Source: Anaerolineaceae bacterium UBA5311
Lineage (GTDB): Bacteria > Chloroflexota > Anaerolineae > Anaerolineales > Anaerolineaceae
Reading direction: 5' to 3'
Length of the DNA: 22,775 nt
NCBI GenBank assembly: GCA_002411175.1
Contig: DHRN01000095.1
Location: forward strand, 20,304 to 43,078
Each line of letters opens with the position of its first letter. The first letter of the stretch is position 1. Of the stretch, positions 6,602 to 13,687 are shown one piece after another. The notes beneath the pieces are model-generated. The model was not told the origin of the DNA. It ran no database searches and saw only the letters and a program-made list of their open reading frames with translations. The position numbers were made by a program, and so were the translations under genes.

Positions 6602-7264
6602 ATGCGTATTCAGAAACTCACTACCCTGATACTTTTAACCCTCTTCCTTTCCGGATGTAGTGCATTCAATAAAGGCAAGGTGAGCCAGGATATGCTCCCC
6701 TGGAAAGAACCTGGTCAGATCATTTACCAGGATAATTTTTCGGACGATACCACCGGTTGGGAGGAAGTAAGCAACGTTTACGAACTCAAAGGTTACTCGA
6801 CCAGTGGCTATATGATCTCCATAAATCAGCCTGGTTCAAGAACAATCTCAACAACGGGGCTCAGTTTTTCAAACACACTCACTGATGTGTCTGTGCAGAA
6901 GATAACCGGATCAAAAGAATCACAATTTGGTTTAATCTGCCGCTACCAGGATAAATTCAATTATTATGCGTTTGTAATTAGTGCGGATGGCTATGCCGGC
7001 ATCGTTCGTACTATTGATGGGCGGGGTGAATTACTGGGCAGTGATCAGTTACTCCGCGTGGAAGGCATTAACCTCGATGATGGCATCAACACAATGACTG
7101 CCGCGTGTGTGGATGAAAACCTGAGATTAGTGGTCAACGACGAAACGATCCTTCGGGCAAAAGACACAACTTTTATCAACGGCGATGTTGGCTTATTCCT
7201 GGAAACTTTCGAAGCAGGTAACTCCACGGTTGTCTTTTCTGATTTGATTATTGTTAAACCCTGA
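6602..7264 (+). CDS. Lipoprotein with jelly-roll (concanavalin-like) domain
   Basis: A 220-residue protein with a lipoprotein signal peptide (MRIQKLTTLILLTLFLSGC): basic start, hydrophobic core and lipobox LSGC, so the mature form begins at Cys19 tethered to the membrane. The body (IIYQDNFSDDTTGWEE, FGLICRYQDKFNYYAFVIS, DGYAGIVRTIDGRGEL, NGDVGLFLETF) has the strand pattern of concanavalin-like jelly-roll domains related to DUF1080 and LamG modules, often carbohydrate-binding. No catalytic residues are evident. I chose ATG at 6602; TTG at 6590 would add four residues. No good ribosome binding site is visible. The stop codon overlaps the mtaB start (TGATG), so the two are translated as a pair, though no functional link is obvious. 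Confidence 0.85.
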   Translation: MRIQKLTTLILLTLFLSGCSAFNKGKVSQDMLPWKEPGQIIYQDNFSDDTTGWEEVSNVYELKGYSTSGYMISINQPGSRTISTTGLSFSNTLTDVSVQKITGSKESQFGLICRYQDKFNYYAFVISADGYAGIVRTIDGRGELLGSDQLLRVEGINLDDGINTMTAACVDENLRLVVNDETILRAKDTTFINGDVGLFLETFEAGNSTVVFSDLIIVKP

Positions 7265-8547
7265 TGAAAATCTATTTTGACATGGTTGGCTGCCGGTTGA
7301 ACCAGGCAGAAATCGACGCGCTGGCAATCGACTTTGCGCAAGCTGGCGCTGAGATCGTGTCGAACCCTGGCGAGGCAGACACAATTATCATCAACACTTG
7401 CTGCGTGACTGCTAAAGCCAGCGCTGATTCGAGAAAGATGATCAGGCATTATCGGGATGCTTACGCCGGCAGGGTTATCAGTACCGGTTGTTGGGTAAGT
7501 GTGGATTTCAATGAAGCTGAAAAAATTAGCCATGCCGCCTATCCAAACCAGGGCAAAAACCTGATCGCTGCCGATCTTTCTTTCAATTTACCGAAAACCA
7601 AGCTTGACCTGACCGCGAAACCACGTCTTGGCAGACGCTCCCGCACACGTGGTTTTGTTAAAGTGCAGGATGGCTGCAATAATTCCTGCAGCTTTTGCCT
7701 GACCACAATTGCCCGGGGGAAGTCGGAGAGTCAATCAGTTGAGACAATTGTGAGCCGGGTGAAGCAGCTTGAAGATATGAACGTCAAAGAAATTGTTTTG
7801 ACTGGTGTGCAGCTGGGTTCCTGGGGTAAAGACCTGCGTCCTCGTTCGAGTTTATCGCATATTGTCGAAGCAATTCTCGAAGGGACGCAGATGCCCAGGC
7901 TGCGGTTTTCGTCGATCGAACCGTGGGATATCGATTCCAAGCTGATTGAGCTGCTCAACCATCCGCGTATCTGCGCCCACCTGCACATCCCCCTGCAGAG
8001 CGGTGCGGATGCGATTTTGAGAGGTATGAGGAGACCGATCACTACTCAACGCTACCTCGACATGATAGAAACCATTCGCCAGGTTGTTCCGGAAATCGCG
8101 ATTACGACTGACATTATCAGCGGATTTCCTGGCGAGACGGAGGATCTGTTCCAGGAATCGTTCGAATTCATACAAAAATGTAACTTTGATGGTGGACATG
8201 TATTTTCATTTTCGCCCATGGATGGAACTACAGCAGCAGAATTGCCAGAACAGGTAAAGCCGTTCCTTATCAAAGAACGTACCAGGATATTAATCAGTCA
8301 TTTCGCTGAGCAGGAACAGAAAGCAAAACAAGCCATGATCGGGCAAATCAGCCAGGTGTTGTTTGAAAGTCGGAGTGTGAAAAATGGAAAAAGCTGGTAT
8401 AGTGGTTTTACTGAAAACTACTTCAGGGTGGTTCATAAGAGCCCGAGCAATTTGATAAACAAGATAATTCCAGTCACTATCGAAGCGGTCGATTCAAACA
8501 AAAACCTTGTAGCGGCACTGCAAAATTCCCCAGCCCCTTTTGCTTGA
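7264..8547 (+). CDS. mtaB: tRNA (N6-threonylcarbamoyladenosine(37)-C2)-methylthiotransferase MtaB
   Basis: A 427-residue radical-SAM methylthiotransferase that converts t6A37 to ms2t6A37 in tRNAs reading ANN codons. The N-terminal UPF0004 domain (about 1-115) carries the second iron-sulfur cluster cysteines in the GCRLNQAE, NTCCVT and STGCW segments. The radical SAM cluster motif GCNNSCSFCLT provides Cys138, Cys142 and Cys145. The remaining signature stretches include EIVLTGVQLGSWG, RLRFSSIEPWDID, HLHIPLQSGADAILRGMRR and TTDIISGFPGETEDLF. A C-terminal TRAM-like domain covers about 365-425. GCRLNQAE and the overall spacing favour MtaB over MiaB or RimO. Its start overlaps the stop of the lipoprotein gene by one base. 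Confidence 0.93.
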   Translation: MKIYFDMVGCRLNQAEIDALAIDFAQAGAEIVSNPGEADTIIINTCCVTAKASADSRKMIRHYRDAYAGRVISTGCWVSVDFNEAEKISHAAYPNQGKNLIAADLSFNLPKTKLDLTAKPRLGRRSRTRGFVKVQDGCNNSCSFCLTTIARGKSESQSVETIVSRVKQLEDMNVKEIVLTGVQLGSWGKDLRPRSSLSHIVEAILEGTQMPRLRFSSIEPWDIDSKLIELLNHPRICAHLHIPLQSGADAILRGMRRPITTQRYLDMIETIRQVVPEIAITTDIISGFPGETEDLFQESFEFIQKCNFDGGHVFSFSPMDGTTAAELPEQVKPFLIKERTRILISHFAEQEQKAKQAMIGQISQVLFESRSVKNGKSWYSGFTENYFRVVHKSPSNLINKIIPVTIEAVDSNKNLVAALQNSPAPFA

Positions 8548-8570
8548 CTGAAGAAGTAAATAAGGTAAAA

Positions 8571-8598
8571 TTGACGGGTTACGGATTTGAAATAAAGT
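8571..8598 (+). promoter_or_regulatory. Probable sigma70-type promoter of the rpmH operon
   Basis: TTGACG at 8571-8576 and TAAAGT at 8593-8598 are separated by 16 bases. They lie in the 103-bp gap between mtaB and rpmH and would give a leader of about 45 nt. A second -10-like TATACT at 8632-8637 lies nearer the gene but has no well-spaced -35. Confidence 0.45.
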
Positions 8599-8650
8599 CT
8601 TGGATTGAGTGTGCCTAAAAACTCCCGGGATATACTGAAAGGATTATGGA

Positions 8651-8821
8651 ATGCCTAAAAGAACTTATCAACCAAAAAGAAGGCGCCGCGTGCGCGTGCA
8701 CGGTTTTCGTGCAAGAATGGCTACTGCGGACGGACGTGAGGTTTTGAAGAGACGCCGGCTTCGTGGTCGCAAGGAATTAGCAAAGCGCGCCAACAACCAC
8801 GTAAAGCGCGTGACCTGGTAA
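8651..8821 (+). CDS. rpmH: 50S ribosomal protein L34, C-terminally extended
   Basis: A 56-residue very basic protein of the large ribosomal subunit. The core KRTYQPKRRRRVRVHGFRAR, MATADGRE and VLKRRRLRGRKEL matches L34. Most L34 proteins end shortly after the GRKxL motif (44-47 residues); here about twelve more residues follow (AKRANNHVKRVTW). An AAAGGA ribosome binding site precedes the ATG at 8651. The gene begins the conserved rpmH-rnpA-yidD-yidC-jag block. Upstream is mtaB and not dnaA, so the usual replication-origin neighbour is absent on this side. Confidence 0.96.
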   Translation: MPKRTYQPKRRRRVRVHGFRARMATADGREVLKRRRLRGRKELAKRANNHVKRVTW

Positions 8822-8844
8822 TTGGTGCTGTTGAAGCAGCGAAA

Positions 8845-9198
8845 ATGTTTACAAAAGACAAGCTCGCTGTTCTACGAAAAGCCTCTGAAATTGAAACAGT
8901 CCGCAAGGAGGGCAGGTCTTTTTCAAACCGATATGTGGTATTGGTAACAAAAAAACGAGCAGCAGCTGTGCCAGGATACGCGCTGATCGCCAGTAGAACT
9001 GTCGGAGGGGCTGTAGAACGCAATCGCTGCAAACGCAGAATGAGATCCAGAGTGGCAATGTTTGCTGCCGGGATAGTTGATGATTACGATTTTGTGCTCA
9101 TCGCCCGGAAAGACCTGCTCACTGCAGAGGCAGACACTCTGGATAAAGCTTTTAAGCAACTTTTTATGAAAGCTGGCTTGATTCACGACCATGATTGA
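8845..9198 (+). CDS. rnpA: Ribonuclease P protein component
   Basis: A 117-residue basic protein that assists the RNase P RNA in maturing the 5' ends of tRNAs. The signature AVERNRCKRRMRS is the RNR motif helix (usually A-V-x-R-N-x-x-K-R), preceded by a strand YVVLVTKKRAAAVPGYALIASRTVGG. The end, YDFVLIARKDLLTAEADTLDKAF, also fits the family. ATG at 8845 is the only start candidate after the in-frame region that follows the rpmH stop. No strong ribosome binding site is visible, so translation may be coupled to rpmH, 23 bases upstream. Its last eight bases overlap the yidD start. Confidence 0.95.
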   Translation: MFTKDKLAVLRKASEIETVRKEGRSFSNRYVVLVTKKRAAAVPGYALIASRTVGGAVERNRCKRRMRSRVAMFAAGIVDDYDFVLIARKDLLTAEADTLDKAFKQLFMKAGLIHDHD

Positions 9199-9484
9199 CT
9201 CAGAACATAACCAGGAAAGTCAATATACAGAGCAACCCTTGAGTGATCTGCCAAAGACCGTCGCTTACTTTCCGCGAAGGGTTTTATTATTTTTAATCAA
9301 AGTGTATAAACAAACGTTTTCCAAAACGCTGCCACCGAATACCTGTCGGTTTTATCCGACCTGCTCCTGCTATGGTTACCAGGCAATATATAAATACGGA
9401 GCCCTTAAAGGCGGCTGGATGGCTGTAAAACGTATCGTGAGATGTAACCCCTTCAACGAAGGTGGAATAGACCCTGTTCCTTGA
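9191..9484 (+). CDS. yidD: Membrane protein insertion efficiency factor YidD
   Basis: A 97-residue protein of the YidD (haemolysin-alpha-like) family, a membrane-associated helper for YidC-dependent insertion. The conserved signature is complete: CRFYPTCSCYGYQAIYKYGA followed by KGGWMAVKRIVRCNPFNEGG and DPVP, with the three family cysteines plus one extra (TCSCYG). The N-terminus is about 25 residues longer than many YidD proteins and polar. It overlaps rnpA by eight bases, a typical arrangement. Confidence 0.95.
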   Translation: MIDSEHNQESQYTEQPLSDLPKTVAYFPRRVLLFLIKVYKQTFSKTLPPNTCRFYPTCSCYGYQAIYKYGALKGGWMAVKRIVRCNPFNEGGIDPVP

Positions 9485-9494
9485 TTGGAGATTT

Positions 9495-10571
9495 ATGAGT
9501 AAAAGAACAATTCGAATTTTAATTCTCCTGGTTATTGGCGCCATTGTGCTGACCGGTTGTGCTGCTGGCGTCCGGGCTGAAAGCACTCCGGGCGTGACCG
9601 TTGTGGATGAAGCTGTTTATATCGCTTACCTTAGCAAACTTTACAAACTGGACCGGGCAACTGGCGCTTTGTTGTCGAGTTTCCCTGAGGGACGGTCCTC
9701 AGTGGTTATGTACGCACCTCCTGCTGTTTCTGAAGGAGGCGTATATTTCGGTGACCTTGCGAATGAATTTCATAAAGTAAATGATAGTAACCTTAATGAG
9801 ATTCTATGGACTTTTGACGGCGCCAGGGGCTGGTATCAAGCCAGGGCGGGGGTGGATGGTGGTCTTGTAATCATCCCCAGCAGTGATCGGAATGTTTACG
9901 CACTTGAAAAAACCACTGGTGAGCTGATTTGGAGTTACCAGGGCGAATTCGCTTTTGTTGCCGAACCTTTGATCATTGCCGATAAGGTTGTTGTAAGTGC
10001 CCAGGACTTTCATGTGGTCGTTCTGGATCTGGCAACCGGCGAAGAGTTGTATCGCGTTGAAACCAAGGGAGCGGTTACTTCGTCGCCTTTGTACGACCCG
10101 CAGTCAGGCAATCTCTTTGTAGGCAGCTTTGGCAAAGAAATGACGTCCTTCAACCTCGAGACAGGCGAAGTCAACTGGGTATTTGGTGAGGGTCGCGGGC
10201 TCGCCACGATTTGGGCAACCCCGATTCTTGTGGGAGATCAGCTCATTTTCAACGATAAATCCGGCAAAATAGTATCGCTTGACCCGGAAACCGGTCAGGA
10301 GCTGTGGACGATTGAAGCCGGTGGTACGACAATCGCCGGACTCGCAGCAATTGACGAAGGTGGCTTTGTGGTTGCCCGCGAAGACGGTAATATCCAGGCT
10401 TATAAGCTTGACCGCACTTCGTCCTGGACTGGCACAGTTCCTGGCAACGTATACACCGCGCCAATTGTCCAGGGAGAGCAAATTTTTATCCCGGTAATCA
10501 ATGCTGACAGCATCCTTTACACATTCAATGTATCCGGTCAAGCTGGCTGGTCATTCACCCCATCGAACTAG
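9495..10571 (+). CDS. PQQ-like beta-propeller lipoprotein (BamB-like fold)
   Basis: A 358-residue lipoprotein. The N-terminus MSKRTIRILILLVIGAIVLT ends in the lipobox LTGC with Cys22 as the lipidated residue. The rest consists of repeated PQQ-type propeller blades, recognisable from recurring motifs such as KTTGELIWSYQGE, ATGEELYRVETKG, ETGEVNWVFGEGRG and ETGQELWTIEAGG. These suggest a seven- or eight-bladed propeller with no enzyme motif; such domains usually act as binding scaffolds, as BamB does in outer-membrane protein assembly. It is inserted between yidD and yidC with only 10 and 11 bases on either side and has good GGAG-type ribosome binding sites, so it is part of the operon. A role at the insertase on the outer face of the membrane is an inference from position. 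Confidence 0.9.
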   Translation: MSKRTIRILILLVIGAIVLTGCAAGVRAESTPGVTVVDEAVYIAYLSKLYKLDRATGALLSSFPEGRSSVVMYAPPAVSEGGVYFGDLANEFHKVNDSNLNEILWTFDGARGWYQARAGVDGGLVIIPSSDRNVYALEKTTGELIWSYQGEFAFVAEPLIIADKVVVSAQDFHVVVLDLATGEELYRVETKGAVTSSPLYDPQSGNLFVGSFGKEMTSFNLETGEVNWVFGEGRGLATIWATPILVGDQLIFNDKSGKIVSLDPETGQELWTIEAGGTTIAGLAAIDEGGFVVAREDGNIQAYKLDRTSSWTGTVPGNVYTAPIVQGEQIFIPVINADSILYTFNVSGQAGWSFTPSN

Positions 10572-10582
10572 GAGTCATAACT

Positions 10583-11479
10583 ATGTGGGAAACCATAATT
10601 GTTCAGCCTTTCACTAACTTATTATTGATCATCACCATGCTGGTGAAGAATTTTGGTTTGGCTATAATTCTGTTCACCATCCTGATCAAATTGCTCACCT
10701 ATCCCCTGACCGCCCGGCAGCTTAAATCGACCCAGGCTATGCAAGACTTGCAGAACGATCCTGCATACAAGAAAATGCAAGCCAAGTATAAGGATAATAA
10801 AGAAAAACTGGCTGAAGAGCAGATGAAGATATACAAGGACAAGGGGATCAGTCCCTTTGGTTCCTGTTTGCCGACAATCATTCAGTTTCCGATTATTATC
10901 GGTTTATACCAGGCAATTATTCGGGTTATGGCGGCTACCCCCCTGGAACTGGTAAAGCTTGAAAGAATTGTCTATCCTTTCCTGGATGTTAATAAAATAT
11001 TGCCTATTCAAAACCGTTTCTTGTGGATGGATCTCGGTCAACCAGAACGATTGTTTATCAATGGAATCGGCATTCCTGTTCTGGCAATCCTGGTCACGAT
11101 TACAACCTTAATCCAATCACGGATCATGCAGCCGCCTTCACAAGGTAACGACCAGGCAGCATCAATGAGCAATAGTATGACCATGATGATGCCCCTGATG
11201 ATGGGTTGGATGGCATTCCAATTCTCAGCAGGTTTGGCGTTGTACTTCCTCATCAGCAATCTGACAACAATGGTTCAATATGTAGCAATGGGCAGAGCAG
11301 ACTGGTCCAGGATTTTTCCGTGGATGGAGTCCAAAGAAGCAGATTCAACTCAAAAAGTGATCATCGAAACGGCTCCCGATGACGATGATGATGAGGAGGA
11401 AGAAGAGACTCCTGTGAAGATCGCCAAACCTTCTGCAAGATCTGCAGTTAAGCGGCAAAGACCTAAAATGAAGAGGTAA
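10583..11479 (+). CDS. yidC: Membrane protein insertase YidC/Oxa1
   Basis: A 298-residue insertase of the short YidC type without the large periplasmic P1 domain. It inserts membrane proteins with or after SecYEG. An N-terminal helix is followed by GLAIILFTILIKLLTYPLTA with the conserved basic TARQ segment, then a charged cytoplasmic coiled-coil hairpin (about 50-88), the signature ISPFGSCLPTIIQFPIIIGL (family pattern NP-x-x-GCLP), and further membrane segments around 165-190 and 205-240. After the last helix lies a cytoplasmic tail with a run of Asp and Glu (DDDDDEEEEE) and then a strongly basic end (SARSAVKRQRPKMKR). Basic tails of YidC are known to contact ribosomes; the acidic run before it is less usual. 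GGAGT precedes the start. Confidence 0.96.
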   Translation: MWETIIVQPFTNLLLIITMLVKNFGLAIILFTILIKLLTYPLTARQLKSTQAMQDLQNDPAYKKMQAKYKDNKEKLAEEQMKIYKDKGISPFGSCLPTIIQFPIIIGLYQAIIRVMAATPLELVKLERIVYPFLDVNKILPIQNRFLWMDLGQPERLFINGIGIPVLAILVTITTLIQSRIMQPPSQGNDQAASMSNSMTMMMPLMMGWMAFQFSAGLALYFLISNLTTMVQYVAMGRADWSRIFPWMESKEADSTQKVIIETAPDDDDDEEEEETPVKIAKPSARSAVKRQRPKMKR

Positions 11480-11501
11480 AGTAGAGTAAGGCAGGGAAAA
11501 A

Positions 11502-12311
11502 ATGAAACAACGATTGACGCTTGAAGTCAACGCGCCAACAGTTGAAGAAGCCATCGAAAAAGGGCTCGATGAACTGGGTTTGGAACGCGACGAAGTCGAA
11601 ATAGAAATTATTGATGAAGGGAAACGCAACCTCTTTCGGTTTGCCGCTCGCCAGGCTGTAATCAGGTTGACAGTTCGCCAGAGCGTGTTCAATCCGGAGG
11701 CGGAGGTGAGCGCGATTGACGTGCAGGAAGTAACCCGCGAATCCGACAATTTATCGGACGAAGATTCAGACAGTGGCGAATATATTGATGCTGATATTGA
11801 AGAGGAAGAAGATTTTTCTGCCTCATGGCTGGGCTCGAACCAGGCAGATGAGCGGGATTCGATCCAGGCGACGGTTGAAAAACTTCTCGATTTTATGGAA
11901 ACCAGGGCAGTAGTCACAGTTGAACAAAAACAAACCGAAGACGAAAACCGTGATTTCTACGCGGTTGAAATCCAGGGAGATGATCTTAGCTATCTCATAG
12001 GGCGCAGATCGGAAACGCTAAACGCCATCCAGTACATTGTCAGCCTGATCACCAGCCACCAGTATGGTCGCTGGATCCCCCTCCAGGTGGATATTCAAAA
12101 CTATCGCGCGCGCAGGCAAACTGAGCTTCAGAAAATTGCGCACCGGATGGCAGACCAGGTCGTTTCCACCGGCAGGCGCCAGTCCCTTGAACCAATGCCT
12201 GCCAACGAGCGGCGAATTATCCATATGGAATTGCGAAGAAGGGATGACGTTTTCACCGAATCGGTTGGGGAAGATCCTTATCGAAAAGTGCAAATCTATC
12301 CAGCGGATTAA
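11502..12311 (+). CDS. jag: Jag/KhpB-type RNA-binding protein (Jag_N-KH-R3H)
   Basis: A 269-residue cytoplasmic RNA-binding protein, the usual partner gene of yidC (SpoIIIJ-associated protein; KhpB in streptococci, where it affects cell elongation and division). The Jag_N domain covers about residues 1-50 (LEVNAPTVEEAIEKGLDELG). An acidic, probably disordered insert follows (about 60-110). The KH domain has the loop YLIGRRSETLNAIQYI (from residue 164), and the R3H domain ends with ANERRIIHMELRRRDDV (from residue 234). The gene starts 23 bases after yidC, with an AGGGA ribosome binding site. Confidence 0.95.
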   Translation: MKQRLTLEVNAPTVEEAIEKGLDELGLERDEVEIEIIDEGKRNLFRFAARQAVIRLTVRQSVFNPEAEVSAIDVQEVTRESDNLSDEDSDSGEYIDADIEEEEDFSASWLGSNQADERDSIQATVEKLLDFMETRAVVTVEQKQTEDENRDFYAVEIQGDDLSYLIGRRSETLNAIQYIVSLITSHQYGRWIPLQVDIQNYRARRQTELQKIAHRMADQVVSTGRRQSLEPMPANERRIIHMELRRRDDVFTESVGEDPYRKVQIYPAD

Positions 12312-12331
12312 CAAAGAACTACTGAGGTTTG

Positions 12332-13642
12332 ATGAGAGCAGTCGACATCATCATCCGGAAACGGGATAAAGAAGAGCTGTCTGGCGAGGAGATAGGCTTT
12401 ATTATCGATGGCTTTACTGATGGCAGTGTTCCCGATTATCAAATGGCTGCCTTTGCCATGGCAACCTTGCTCAATGGAATGACTCATCGTGAGATCACGG
12501 ACATGACGCTGGCGATGGCTGCTTCGGGTGACCAGCTCAATCTGGATGAGTTTGGCGGCAATGTCGTCGACAAACACTCGACTGGCGGCGTCGGAGACAA
12601 GACCACCCTGGTGGTTGCTCCAATCGTGGCTGCCTGCGGATTGCCTGTGGGCAAAATGTCCGGACGCGGACTGGGATTCAGCGGTGGAACGATTGATAAG
12701 CTTGAATCCATCCCGGGGTTCAAAAGCGATCTTTCCACGGAAGAATTTTTTTGCCACTTACGCAAACATGGCATTGTCCTGTCTGGTCAGAGTGCTGACC
12801 TCGCGCCCGCAGACGGAAAACTGTATGCCCTTCGGGATGTCACTGGCACGGTTCAATCAATTCCATTGATCGCTTCTTCCGTGATGAGCAAAAAAATCGC
12901 ATCCGGTGCAAACGCAATCGCCCTGGATGTAAAAGTTGGGCGGGGCGCTTTCATGAAAACGCTCGATGATGCCCGCGAACTGGCTGAAGTAATGGTAGCC
13001 ATTGGAAACCTGAGCGGACGCAGGGTGATCGCGGTAATTTCACAAATGGATCAACCACTCGGTTTTGCCGTTGGAAACGCTCTCGAGCTCAAAGAAGCGA
13101 TCGGGATGCTCCACGGCAGCGGACCAGAAGATTTTCACGTCCATTGTGTTGATTTGTCTGCCTATATGCTTATTCTCGGGCATAAAGCCAATAATCTCGA
13201 GGAAGCTCGGGCGATGGCACAAGCGGCAATCGACAATGGCAGTGCCTGGTTAAAATTCAGAGAGATGATCGAAGCTCAGCACGGTGATGTTGAGTACATT
13301 GATCATCCTGAGATACTGCCTCGAAGTAAGTTGGTGCTTGCGATCAACTCTGATCAAAGCGGTTACATTCAAACAGTGGATGCCCAGGAAGTGGGCGAGA
13401 GTTCGGTCTTGATAGGGGCAGGCAGAACCAAAAAAGGCGATGAAATCGACCCAGCAGTCGGCATCATGGTTAGAACCAAAATCGGCGATAAAGTCGAAAT
13501 TGGTCAGCGTTTGTTTGATGTCCACGTGGAACGAGAATCTGATTTTGATCTCGTTTTCGAAAAATTGAAAAATGCGGTTGAGTTTTCCTCCGAGCCGGTT
13601 GAGGCGCCGCCATATTTTTGGGACGTTTTAGGAGTGAACTAA
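12332..13642 (+). CDS. Pyrimidine-nucleoside (thymidine) phosphorylase
   Basis: A 436-residue enzyme of the thymidine/pyrimidine-nucleoside phosphorylase family, which splits thymidine or uridine with phosphate in nucleoside salvage. The phosphate-binding segment KHSTGGVGDK starts at Lys81, and the family signature SGRGLGFSGGTIDKLES begins at Ser110. The conserved LYALRDVTGTVQSIPLIASS and MSKKIASGANAIALDVKVG segments are present, followed by the C-terminal domain from about 340. Whether it prefers thymidine (DeoA) or accepts both pyrimidine nucleosides (Pdp) cannot be decided by eye. I use ATG at 12332 with GAGG five bases before it; an adjacent TTG at 12329 would add one residue. It is the last gene of the rpmH operon, ending at a clear terminator. 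Confidence 0.95.
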   Translation: MRAVDIIIRKRDKEELSGEEIGFIIDGFTDGSVPDYQMAAFAMATLLNGMTHREITDMTLAMAASGDQLNLDEFGGNVVDKHSTGGVGDKTTLVVAPIVAACGLPVGKMSGRGLGFSGGTIDKLESIPGFKSDLSTEEFFCHLRKHGIVLSGQSADLAPADGKLYALRDVTGTVQSIPLIASSVMSKKIASGANAIALDVKVGRGAFMKTLDDARELAEVMVAIGNLSGRRVIAVISQMDQPLGFAVGNALELKEAIGMLHGSGPEDFHVHCVDLSAYMLILGHKANNLEEARAMAQAAIDNGSAWLKFREMIEAQHGDVEYIDHPEILPRSKLVLAINSDQSGYIQTVDAQEVGESSVLIGAGRTKKGDEIDPAVGIMVRTKIGDKVEIGQRLFDVHVERESDFDLVFEKLKNAVEFSSEPVEAPPYFWDVLGVN

Positions 13643-13664
13643 ACCCGGGCAACCGGGTTTTTTT
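13642..13664 (+). terminator. Intrinsic terminator after the nucleoside phosphorylase
   Basis: The stem AACCCGG / CCGGGTT with a GCAA tetraloop is followed by a run of seven or more T. The stem starts within a base of the stop codon. It closes the rpmH-to-phosphorylase transcription unit and separates it from typA. Confidence 0.9.
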
Positions 13665-13687
13665 ATGGGAAATTTGCAGAAAAAACT

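Noticed and set aside
8548..8650. Replication origin near rpmH
   Set aside because: rpmH often lies beside dnaA and oriC, but no dnaA gene and no cluster of TTATNCACA boxes is seen; the upstream neighbour is mtaB.
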